From a virus, in IMG/VR virus record IMGVR_UViG_3300046837_000192, positions 1-21,612 of that record: a stretch of DNA of 21,612 nucleotides. One strand, 5' to 3'. The notes under the pieces were generated by a model. That model did no database searches and was not told the DNA's origin. It saw only the letters and a list, made by a program, of their open reading frames with translations. Below, one piece after another: positions 15,054 through 21,136 of the stretch (its first letter is position 1; each line of letters begins with the position of its first letter). A program made the position numbers and the translations under genes.

Positions 15054-15087
15054 ACAGCCCGCCCCTGCCGGAGCAAGAGCGGGCTGT
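15054..15087 (-). promoter_or_regulatory. 9-bp stem-loop between SSB-like and polymerase genes
   Basis: ACAGCCCGC (15054-15062) pairs perfectly with GCGGGCTGT (15079-15087) around a 16-base loop, inside the 72-base gap between the SSB-like gene and the polymerase start. On the leftward transcript only TTTCGTC follows, so it is a weak terminator at best. It could instead attenuate, stabilise or separate the two messages so that polymerase is made in smaller amounts. Confidence 0.4.
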
Positions 15088-15102
15088 GCCGCAGGGACGG
15101 AC

Positions 15103-15717
15103 TCAGGAGTCCTGGGATCCCCAGGGATCGTCGTCAACCGCCGTGGGCGTCCCGGCCGGTGCGCCGACCGACTCCAGCTGTGAAGCCGGTTCCGCTCCGT
15201 TGTCGCCGTCGTCCACGTACTTCGGGAGGGTGTTCTGCGACGGAGCTGCTGTGGTCCCCGGTGCTGACGCACCGCCCCCCTTCAGGTTCGGGTTGACGAT
15301 CAGCTTGGTGAGCTGGGTCTTGGCCCGCTCCACCTCCTGGTAGGTCTCGTGCTTGATCTTCGCGGTGATCTGCGCGTTGACCATCTTGGCCGCGATGACC
15401 TTCTGCGTCCAGCCCTCGTCCCGGACCATGCCGGAGGTGATGCCCAGCGTCTTCAGCTGCCGCCAGAAGAACTCGATCCCGGACTGCTTCTGGGTCGAGT
15501 AGTAGATGTTGTGGATCACGGACTTGCCCCGGTATGGGCCGTCGATGATCTCCAGCTGCAGGTTGATGCTGGGGTTGCCGTTGGAAGACACACCCGTGGT
15601 CGCGCCCTTCACCACCCAGTTGTACTCATCTTCGGGCAGCAGTGCGCTGCCGGTCTGGATGTCGTCCATGTTCGCAAGCTCGCCTGCGAAATCGAAATCG
15701 CTGTCCTGATCGACCAT
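15103..15717 (-). CDS. Single-strand DNA-binding-like protein (DUF669 type)
   Basis: 204 residues, ATG 15717 in a TAATG overlap with the Sak4 gene, with AAGGAG upstream. The N-terminal 130 residues have the DUF669 layout: an acidic opening (DFDFAGELANMDD), GSALLPEDEYNWVVKGA, LQLEIIDGPYRGKSVIHNIYY, FFWRQLKTLG, then AQITAKIKHETYQEVERAKTQ. The C-terminal third is Gly/Ala/Pro/Ser-rich and ends in an acidic tip, DDDPWGSQDS, like the protein-docking tails of bacterial SSBs. DUF669 proteins sit beside recombinases in many phages and are thought to bind ssDNA. Its position between the Sak4-like ATPase and the polymerase fits that. The SSB function is inferred, not shown by a catalytic motif. Confidence 0.72.
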   Translation of the reverse strand: MVDQDSDFDFAGELANMDDIQTGSALLPEDEYNWVVKGATTGVSSNGNPSINLQLEIIDGPYRGKSVIHNIYYSTQKQSGIEFFWRQLKTLGITSGMVRDEGWTQKVIAAKMVNAQITAKIKHETYQEVERAKTQLTKLIVNPNLKGGGASAPGTTAAPSQNTLPKYVDDGDNGAEPASQLESVGAPAGTPTAVDDDPWGSQDS

Positions 15718-16583
15718 TACTTCAGTACTCCTTGCTCAACTTTGACCACCGGAGGCACGGTCGTGTCCGGTGTTGGTGCTGGCTTGGGCATGGAGCCCAA
15801 ACTCATTGCGAACGCAGCCCGAATCAGTTGGCGCACAGTGGTGTTCGCCTTGCTGATCTCTTCCAGGCTGTCCCCGGTGATGACGTCCAACTCCAGAGGG
15901 TTCGGAACCCGACCGGCAATCCGGCTGCCTGCCGTGAACTTCACACCTGCGTTGTTGGACGGTTCGGTGTACAGCTCGCGGATGGTGACCCATCCGCCTC
16001 TGTTCACTTCCCTCTTGATCAGGAAAGCGTTGACATCGAACAGGTAGGGGAGCACAGACTTCATCTGGCCCTGCAGATATGGCTCCCACTTCTTGGTCTC
16101 GTCGTTGAACTTCGACATCGATGTCACCACGACCGATGCGAACGGGCGCTCAGGGTGCTTGGTGAGATCCCGGATCTCGCCGCAGAGGCTTCGCATGTAC
16201 CTCAGCGCGGTGCCCCAGTCCTGCAGCTTGACCTGGTTCAGCCCCGCGATGTCTTCGATGCACTTGTTCTGCAGCTCCGAGATCGAGTCCAGGGAAAGGC
16301 TTTTGAACGGATGCGGACGTGACTGCAGGGCTTTGATGGTGTCCGTCGCATCCTTCCAGGTGTCGATGTTGACGACGGCGGTGTCCCAGGTTCCGTCTTC
16401 AACCGGCGGCGGTGTCCGAGGATCCCAGTACACCGCGTTGATCGGCAGGAAGTGCGCTGCAGATTCGACGTCCATCAGTAGCCGGGGCGTAGCCCCGGAT
16501 ACTCCGATCATGGACTTCCCGGCCTTGCTCTCACCATGCACGAGGATGGAGAGGGACTTGCGGAGTTTTTGTGGCTGCGCCAC
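15717..16583 (-). CDS. Sak4-like RecA-type recombinase ATPase
   Basis: 288 residues, GTG start at 16583 with GAAGG nine bases before. Walker A GESKAGKS is at 17-24, close to the N-terminus as in Sak4 proteins. A Walker B-like strand SLSLDSISE follows near residue 95-103. The rest has a RecA/Rad51 core-like pattern (AAA_24 family): RPFASVVVTSMSKF, then a C-terminal TAGSRIAGRVPNPL. The last 35 residues are Pro/Thr-rich and disordered-looking. Sak4 proteins pair single strands, often with an SSB partner, and here the DUF669-like gene overlaps its stop codon. Together with the upstream Cas4-type nuclease this makes a resection and annealing set. Confidence 0.78.
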   Translation of the reverse strand: MAQPQKLRKSLSILVHGESKAGKSMIGVSGATPRLLMDVESAAHFLPINAVYWDPRTPPPVEDGTWDTAVVNIDTWKDATDTIKALQSRPHPFKSLSLDSISELQNKCIEDIAGLNQVKLQDWGTALRYMRSLCGEIRDLTKHPERPFASVVVTSMSKFNDETKKWEPYLQGQMKSVLPYLFDVNAFLIKREVNRGGWVTIRELYTEPSNNAGVKFTAGSRIAGRVPNPLELDVITGDSLEEISKANTTVRQLIRAAFAMSLGSMPKPAPTPDTTVPPVVKVEQGVLK

Positions 16584-16722
16584 GGAGGTGAACCTTCTTT
16601 CACTGGCGGTAACTGGATACTCACGCTCAGTGGGCTTACATACGCTCCCTCCTTTCGCAGGGGGAACAGAGCCGTGGCTCCGGGGTGAAGGGTGTGGGGT
16701 GAAGTTGAGTAGATCTACAATA
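16584..16722 (-). other. 139-bp intergenic region with stacked small elements
   Basis: The longest gap inside the leftward cluster. It contains a perfect palindrome GTAGATCTAC (16709-16718), a 9-base direct repeat GGGGTGAAG on the + strand at 16682-16690 and 16696-16704, an inverted repeat GAGCC/GGCTC (16669-16680), and, on the - strand, an unusually strong AAAGGAGGGAG site (16645-16655) facing a start-stop pair ATG-TAA (16636-16641). No good -35/-10 pair was seen. It may be a leader region that limits Sak4 expression or the relic of a lost small gene. Confidence 0.4.
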
Positions 16723-17700
16723 CTACAGGATGGGACGCCGGAAACCTAATGCTTCGAGCGTGTTGCTCTGGTCATCTTCGTACCTCTGCAGCGGGTTGCC
16801 CTCAGCGTAGAGATTCTCCAGCATCCGGTCTGCACCGTCCAGGTTCCCTTCCTGCATCTCGGTGCACGGCAGCCGGAACGGGCAGGTCTTGCAGGCCCAA
16901 CTGGGGTGGTAGGGGGCGACGTCCAGGTGGTTTGCACCGCGCTCCAGCTTCTCCACGATGGAAGCTATCGCAGATGCTTCTGCCACGATGTTCCGCTCCG
17001 CAGCTGCGAGCTTGGCGTCGGAGTACGGGATCTCCAGCCTGTCGTAGAACGGGGCCTTGGACCGGGGCCCGCGCAGCACCTTGCGGAGCTGGGTGAACAC
17101 CCCACCGGAAACCCACTGGTCCGGTGCCTGCCGCCGGGCCAGGATGACGTACAGCGGCAGCTGGGACTCCGAAAGCTTGGCCTGGATCGAATCCTCTGTG
17201 AGCGAGCTGGTGGTCTTGTAGTCGTCCACGAACAGCGCGCCGTCCGAGTTCCGCTGCTCCAGCAGGTCCAGCTTGCCGCGTAGCAGCACGTCCACCTGCT
17301 GGCCGTCCTCCAGTTCGATGGTGAGAGTGGTAGACAACTTGGTCTCGATCCCGACCACGGTCCACTTGGAGTAGATGCCCTCCTCCTCCAGCCACTCCGC
17401 GAAGCCCTCCAGCATCACCTGGCCCATTGCGGACTCTTTGTCCAGCTCATGTGGCCAGCCCAGCTCCTCCGCGAGAATGAATTCGCGGTCCATCAGCCGC
17501 TTCCAGATCTTGGCCGGGGGGATCATCCAGCCCGACTCTCCCCACAGCTGCAGGGCGAGGTGCACCCGGGAACCGAACGGAAGGGCACCGGTGCGGTCCT
17601 GGTCCACCTTCTGCAGTCCGAGATGCTGGCCGAGGTATCCCAGACGCGGGCACAGCGACCACTGTTTGAGGGATGAGTAGGAGACTTGTTCGAGGGGCAT
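16723..17700 (-). CDS. Cas4/RecB-type Fe-S exonuclease
   Basis: 325 residues, ATG 17700. PD-(D/E)XK nuclease features in order: helix with H47 (FGSRVHLAL), E119 in VVGIETKL, D145 in GKLDLL, D160 and K162 in VDDYKTT, and the QxxxY motif Q180-Y184 (SQLPLYV). Cysteines C17 (SLCPRL), C270, C273 and C279 (WACKTCPFRLPC) match the four-cysteine 4Fe-4S staple of Cas4 and AddB nucleases. The enzyme would resect DNA ends to give single strands for the Sak4 and SSB-like proteins. It is the first gene of the leftward cluster and faces the rightward transcript across a 55-base divergent gap. In phages such Cas4-like genes usually serve recombination; no CRISPR array is present here. Confidence 0.85.
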   Translation of the reverse strand: MPLEQVSYSSLKQWSLCPRLGYLGQHLGLQKVDQDRTGALPFGSRVHLALQLWGESGWMIPPAKIWKRLMDREFILAEELGWPHELDKESAMGQVMLEGFAEWLEEEGIYSKWTVVGIETKLSTTLTIELEDGQQVDVLLRGKLDLLEQRNSDGALFVDDYKTTSSLTEDSIQAKLSESQLPLYVILARRQAPDQWVSGGVFTQLRKVLRGPRSKAPFYDRLEIPYSDAKLAAAERNIVAEASAIASIVEKLERGANHLDVAPYHPSWACKTCPFRLPCTEMQEGNLDGADRMLENLYAEGNPLQRYEDDQSNTLEALGFRRPIL

Positions 17701-17719
17701 GCCACTACCTAACCAGTTG

Positions 17720-17756
17720 TTGACTCCGAGTGCAATACTCTGGCATGATCAGAGCA
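17720..17756 (+). promoter_or_regulatory. Sigma70-like promoter, predicted leaderless start
   Basis: TTGACT (17720-17725, five of six consensus bases) and CATGAT (17744-17749, four of six) are 18 bases apart. The expected transcription start, 7 bases after the -10 box, is base 17756, the A of the ATG of the next gene. That gene lacks any Shine-Dalgarno sequence, so a leaderless message, common in actinobacteria, explains both facts. Confidence 0.5.
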
Positions 17757-17761
17757 TGCCA
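17741..17761. promoter_or_regulatory. 21-bp operator-like inverted repeat
   Basis: Perfect 7-bp arms TGGCATG (17741-17747) and CATGCCA (17755-17761) with a 7-base spacer. The element covers the -10 box, the predicted start point and the start codon, and lies about 40 bases from the start of the opposite gene. A bound dimer would block rightward transcription and might affect the leftward cluster. No repressor gene is visible in the window. Confidence 0.45.
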
Positions 17762-17992
17762 AGAGACAGAAACAACACTGCCCGAGTGGAACAGAACCGT
17801 TGGATCCCTGAGAACGTAATGGTCGGGTACAACGGTCGCTGGACGGATCTTCCCTACTCAGAGGTACCCGACCTGATCACCGCACTCCGCCGGGCGTACA
17901 ACAACCGCCCCGGCCAGTCCCAGGCAGACGGCGTTGTAGCCTCTGTTCTCCTGCAGTCCGCCGTCGCAGACGCGCCCGGCGATTTCTCCTAA
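17756..17992 (+). CDS. Small hypothetical protein (78 aa), leaderless
   Basis: ATG 17756 chosen because the promoter above places the transcript start there and because an in-frame ATG at 17699 would run through the promoter and operator. The product (MPRDRNNTARVEQNRWIPEN...) has a basic start, then GYNGRWTDLPYSEVPDLITALRRAYNN, suggestive of a small helical protein with a two-strand head, and an acidic end APGDFS. It has no membrane segment and no recognised family. As the first gene of the rightward early-type transcript it may be a regulatory or host-directed protein. Confidence 0.6.
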   Translation: MPRDRNNTARVEQNRWIPENVMVGYNGRWTDLPYSEVPDLITALRRAYNNRPGQSQADGVVASVLLQSAVADAPGDFS

Positions 17993-18011
17993 CGAAAGGC
18001 ACTTCCGAGCA

Positions 18012-18974
18012 ATGGGTAAGGCAATCGCAGCAATCGTAGGAACAGGACTCGTCCTGCTCTGCATCATCATCGGGCTTTCCGGTCCGACCTTCAGCAAGAC
18101 AGACGGTGGCACTGTGATCGTTGTCCGCAACGGTGGATGGCTGGACGACACCTCCATCCGAGACGTGGTCTACCCCAACTCCGGCAACACCTGGGAAGGA
18201 TGGCACTCCACCGAGCACCCCTACCCGGCCAGCCAGCGGTTCTTCAAGGTCGGCAACAGTGCGGACGCCGACAGCAACGAGGTCATCAACGTGCCCACTA
18301 AGGACGGGGTGAGCGTCGGGGTCACAGGCACGTTCTACTTCCAGCTCAACACCGATCGAGCGGTCTTGGAGCAATTCGACAACGCTTTCGGCACAAGGAC
18401 TTTTCCTTCTGGTAACGATCAGAAGCACGCATGGGACGAAGACGGTTGGTCCCCGTTCCTGAACGCCACCCTGGGCAATCTGGTGCAGAACGTGCTGCGG
18501 ACCGAGATCGGAACCGTGCGTTGCCAGGATCTGGTGGCCTCCTGTGCACTGGCATTTAATGCCACCGCAGCAGTTGATAGCACCAACGCCACGGGGAACG
18601 CCACACTGGCGAGTATCCAGGATGCGGTGAACAAGTCCTTCGAGACCGATGTGCAGACCAACCTGGGGATGCCGTTGTTCACGGGCATTCAGTTCGTGCT
18701 GTCTCAGGTGACACTGCCGCAGGCAACTCAGGATGCGATCAACGCCAGCTTCTCGGCAGTCGCTACTCAGGCCGGTGCAACTCAGGCTTCGCAGGGCAAA
18801 CTGGCGCAGGCACAGATCGATGCGCAGACCAACGCCACCAAGCAGCAGGGCTACAACTCCTGCCCGGTCTGCGGTGAGATCGACCTGCGCGCCGCCATCC
18901 CTTCCGGAATCACGGTGTGGGCACCGGGTGGGGACCTGTCCGTTCCGGCTGCTGCTCCCGCCCCCACAGGCTGA
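18012..18974 (+). CDS. SPFH/band-7 (prohibitin-like) membrane protein
   Basis: 320 residues, ATG 18012 with GAAAGG upstream. Residues 3-24 (AIAAIVGTGLVLLCIIIGL) are one membrane segment near the N-terminus. The SPFH pattern follows: GGTVIVVRNGGWLDDTSI, YPASQRFFKVG, VINVPTKDGVSVGVTGTFYF, then an acidic WDEDGWSPFLN and FNATAAVDS before a helical Ala/Gln region (about 235-285) that could form a coiled coil. The tail has CPVCGEIDLRAAIPSG, a possible metal or redox pair, and a Pro/Ala end. Such proteins make oligomeric membrane rings. In phage the role is open: membrane protection, exclusion of other phages, or timing of lysis. It is next to the DnaB-N gene, 3 bases downstream. Confidence 0.8.
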   Translation: MGKAIAAIVGTGLVLLCIIIGLSGPTFSKTDGGTVIVVRNGGWLDDTSIRDVVYPNSGNTWEGWHSTEHPYPASQRFFKVGNSADADSNEVINVPTKDGVSVGVTGTFYFQLNTDRAVLEQFDNAFGTRTFPSGNDQKHAWDEDGWSPFLNATLGNLVQNVLRTEIGTVRCQDLVASCALAFNATAAVDSTNATGNATLASIQDAVNKSFETDVQTNLGMPLFTGIQFVLSQVTLPQATQDAINASFSAVATQAGATQASQGKLAQAQIDAQTNATKQQGYNSCPVCGEIDLRAAIPSGITVWAPGGDLSVPAAAPAPTG

Positions 18975-18977
18975 CCC

Positions 18978-19847
18978 GTGCCCTGCTCACCTGGGATGTC
19001 CGCGTGCAAGGCGAGCTGCATGCACCGGAAGTTCGTCATGGAACACCGTGACGATATGGCCGCATGGGAGGTCCGGAAGGAGAACGCTACCAACCTCTAC
19101 CCTACGGAGCTGAAGGAATGGCTGGAGAGCAAGGTGGATCCTGCTCCGCAGCTGAAAGAGAAGATGATCTTCAACAAGCGGCCCGATGATTGGAACACAG
19201 TGCAGGACAACCCGATCGGTGGGAATGTGGTGGCGGAGGAGAGTCTGCTCGCGGTCGCGATGTATGACCCGGCTGCCATCCCGGTGGTGATGCAGCTCAG
19301 CCCACAGGAGTTCGGGGATCCGCTGAATCAGAAGATCGCACAGGTGCTGGTAGATAACTACCGGCTCAACGAGCCTACTGATTCGATCGCTGTAGAGCAG
19401 GTGCTGCGATCGGACCCAACTGTTCCGCAGGAGGCTCGCTGGGATTCCAGCATGCCTCTCGGGGAGAATGTGGACCGTACGAATTACGGTCTCCAGAGTT
19501 GGGAAAAGAATGCCGGTGTGATCGAGAACGCCGTGCACTATGCAGGTGAGATCCGGGAACAGTACCGGGCCACCCAGACAATGGAGGTCACTACGTGGGC
19601 ACACCAACAGTCACAGGCGTTGGTGGATGTCGGTCCGAGCCCTTCCCAGACGGACCAGTTGCACCGGACGCTGCGGGCGAAGCTGGCACTGGTCCCGGGA
19701 TCCCTACCCAGCCAGGGTCTCGGACCACCCTCTCCGGCATGGGAGTCTCCGACGCGCCCGTTCGCGCGTTCAGTGGGGAGAGGACACCTGACTCCGTCTC
19801 CGAAGACCTCCCGCCCACCCCGGACCACTTCACGAGCAAGGACGTAG
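18978..19847 (+). CDS. DnaB N-terminal-domain protein lacking helicase motor
   Basis: 289 residues without frameshift, GTG 18978 (ATG 18996 is an alternative). The first 80 residues are helical and charged with C3, C10 and C14. Residues about 83-200 (NVVAEESLLAVAMYDPAAIPVV... PQEFGDPLNQKIAQVLVDNY... NEPTDSIAVEQVL) closely match the all-helical N-terminal domain of DnaB-type helicases, the part that binds primase and loader. There is no P-loop or other RecA-type motif. From base 19700 on, this frame turns into a Ser/Pro/Arg-rich tail, while the -1 frame reads like a normal acidic protein end up to 19861, see the slippery site entry. Could recruit or jam host DnaB or primase. Moderately sure of the domain, not of the role. 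Confidence 0.65.
   Translation: MPCSPGMSACKASCMHRKFVMEHRDDMAAWEVRKENATNLYPTELKEWLESKVDPAPQLKEKMIFNKRPDDWNTVQDNPIGGNVVAEESLLAVAMYDPAAIPVVMQLSPQEFGDPLNQKIAQVLVDNYRLNEPTDSIAVEQVLRSDPTVPQEARWDSSMPLGENVDRTNYGLQSWEKNAGVIENAVHYAGEIREQYRATQTMEVTTWAHQQSQALVDVGPSPSQTDQLHRTLRAKLALVPGSLPSQGLGPPSPAWESPTRPFARSVGRGHLTPSPKTSRPPRTTSRART
19694..19700 (+). other. Candidate -1 frameshift site CCCGGGA
   Basis: The heptamer fits the X XXY YYZ rule in the reading frame of the DnaB-N gene (codons CCG at 19695 and GGA at 19698). A -1 slip continues with ATC at 19700 and ends at the TGA 19859-19861, giving a 294-residue protein that ends in SVSEDLPPTPDHFTSKDVDDRD-like acidic sequence. Third-position G/C is higher in the -1 frame after this point (about 46 of 61 codons) than in the zero frame (about 33 of 52). 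Confidence 0.4.
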
Positions 19848-19853
19848 ACGATC

Positions 19854-20162
19854 GTGATTGATGCCAAGGAACGCGCTGCCAAGGCGCAAGAGACGGCGCT
19901 GCGGAAGCAGCATGAGTGTGAGCTGGAGTTCGGGTTCAAGCGCCGGACATTCGTCCGCGTGGTGTCTGCCGGGAGGTACCGGGGACGTGTCGGCCGGTTG
20001 ATGTCCTACAACGATCAGCGGGACGTGTCGCATCCCGGGATCGCAGTGGAGGCTGCGGTGGTGTTCACGGCCGGGGAGAACCAGCGGCCGGTGTACTTCC
20101 TACCGAAGGAGCTGGAACCGGCGCAGCAGCCCGCCAACTGGGGGTCGCAGAAGTCTGCGTAG
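19854..20162 (+). CDS. Small SH3/KOW-like hypothetical protein (102 aa)
   Basis: GTG 19854, six bases after the zero-frame stop of the DnaB-N gene and overlapping the -1 frame product by 8 bases. An N-terminal charged helix (AKERAAKAQETALRKQHE) is followed by a compact beta part GRYRGRVGRLMSYNDQRDVSHPG and VYFLPKELEP, which looks like a KOW/SH3-type barrel (basic first strand, Gly turn, closing strand). Such folds bind nucleic acid or proteins. It is the last gene before the hairpin terminator. No named family recognised. Confidence 0.6.
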   Translation: MIDAKERAAKAQETALRKQHECELEFGFKRRTFVRVVSAGRYRGRVGRLMSYNDQRDVSHPGIAVEAAVVFTAGENQRPVYFLPKELEPAQQPANWGSQKSA

Positions 20163-20165
20163 ACA

Positions 20166-20208
20166 TACAGAAGACCCCCGTACATTGTGTGTACGGGGAT
20201 CTTCTGTA
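20166..20208. terminator. Bidirectional hairpin terminator
   Basis: A 43-base element with 18 base pairs and one mismatch (C20175/A20199), stem TACAGAAGA-CCCCGTACA against TGTACGGGG-TCTTCTGTA around a 5-base loop TTGTG. It lies between convergent genes ending at 20162 and 20221. There is no T run on either side, as often seen for actinobacterial hairpin terminators. Confidence 0.75.
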
Positions 20209-20220
20209 CCCCGGGGAGGG

Positions 20221-20622
20221 TCAGACAGGCTGGTTGGGGTCCACCGGCGGTGCGGGTTCCGGGGCCGGTGCGTCCGGAATGCGGTCCGCGAGGGCCTGGG
20301 ACTGGTCAACGACAGCCTGCAGGGCCTGGTTCTGCGCCTCCTGGGCTGCCTGAACCTGTGCGGCGACTTCAGCCGGGAGACCATCAACGGCGGTCTGCAG
20401 AGTAGCGTTCGTACCCTGAAGTGCGGTGATCGATGCCTGGAGGCCGTCGATGTCACCTGAGATGTTCGTCAGGTTGGTACTGATCTGTTCGGCACTGCTC
20501 ATGAGCGAATCCACCTTCTCTTCGATAGCCCCGACCCGGATGGCCAGTGCTTCCATGATCTTTACAGCTTTTCCGACGCCCTTCACCTTGACGGACGTCC
20601 AGGGGCTTCCGATTCCGGACAT
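20221..20622 (-). CDS. Coiled-coil protein after lysis genes (133 aa)
   Basis: ATG 20622 chosen because AAGGAG lies four bases upstream and the start shares its A with the upstream stop (TGATG). The opening KVKGVGKAVKIMEALAIRVGAIEEK is helical and amphipathic. Residues about 30-105 show heptad-like spacing of Leu, Ile and Val (VDSLMSSAEQISTNLTNISG, DIDGLQASITALQGTNATL), then an Ala/Gln helix and a Pro-rich end (PAPEPAPPVDPNQPV). No membrane span strong enough for a holin. It may be a lysis-associated scaffold or a virion protein. Its place as last gene of the unit, ending 12 bases from the terminator, fits the convergent arrangement. Function unknown. Confidence 0.65.
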   Translation of the reverse strand: MSGIGSPWTSVKVKGVGKAVKIMEALAIRVGAIEEKVDSLMSSAEQISTNLTNISGDIDGLQASITALQGTNATLQTAVDGLPAEVAAQVQAAQEAQNQALQAVVDQSQALADRIPDAPAPEPAPPVDPNQPV

Positions 20623-21098
20623 CAAGCTCCTTGTTTGGTGAAGTACAGCACGTCTGCAGCAAGGGCATCCGTCTGCGCCTGGCGGTCCTTGTAATTGGCA
20701 GCGAACGGGTACGGCTTGCCGGTTGCAGGGTTAATCTTAACTCCGTCAAACGATGATTGCTGAACCCACTGGCATGTCGTTGATTCGTCCTCGGTGAACC
20801 ACAGTGGTGAGTTGATGATCATCACGGACAGGAACCGCACGGTTGCAGTGAACGGGTCCATGGACCCCACCACTGTCCCCCACCAGCGTGCCCGCTGCTG
20901 GTACAGGCCGGTGGAATCCAGATCCCGTCCGAACCCATCGTTCGGCACCACCAGCAGGGACTCCGGTACGGACGGGTTGGCGAGGTTCCGCCAGTCCGAC
21001 TCCGTCCACACGGTTCTGTAGCAGATGCGCTTGGCCTTCATAACTTGCGCGTCCGACCATTTCCTGTCCAGTCCGAACTGCTCCGCAGCTCGGTCCAC
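20622..21098 (-). CDS. Lysozyme/transglycosylase-like peptidoglycan hydrolase
   Basis: 158 residues, GTG 21098 without a clear ribosome binding site, 38 bases after the LysM gene. The pattern TVWTESDWRNLANPSVPESL followed by DSTGLYQQRARWWGTV and MDPFTATVRFL matches the lysozyme-like domain of actinobacterial transglycosylases, which read 'TA.QES.LRNL... DS.GLFQQR...WGT...MDP'. Glu33 would be the catalytic acid. The late WVQQSSFDG and PYPFAANY complete the fold. It has no signal peptide, so export would need a holin, which I do not see in the window. It would cut the cell wall glycan at lysis, next to a LysM protein that binds the same polymer. Confidence 0.72.
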   Translation of the reverse strand: MDRAAEQFGLDRKWSDAQVMKAKRICYRTVWTESDWRNLANPSVPESLLVVPNDGFGRDLDSTGLYQQRARWWGTVVGSMDPFTATVRFLSVMIINSPLWFTEDESTTCQWVQQSSFDGVKINPATGKPYPFAANYKDRQAQTDALAADVLYFTKQGA

Positions 21099-21136
21099 TT
21101 CGGCCCGGTATCCGTCTCGCTTGTCCCGGACCGGGC

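Noticed and set aside
17699-17755. Upstream ATG at 17699 for the 78-aa gene
   Set aside because: It would place the promoter and inverted repeat inside coding sequence and overlaps the start of the opposite gene.
19595-19693. Independent gene starting at 19595 in the -1 frame
   Set aside because: Before 19694 the zero frame carries the better protein (helical DnaB-like end), and the 19595 start has no ribosome site; only the part after the slippery site looks coding in this frame.
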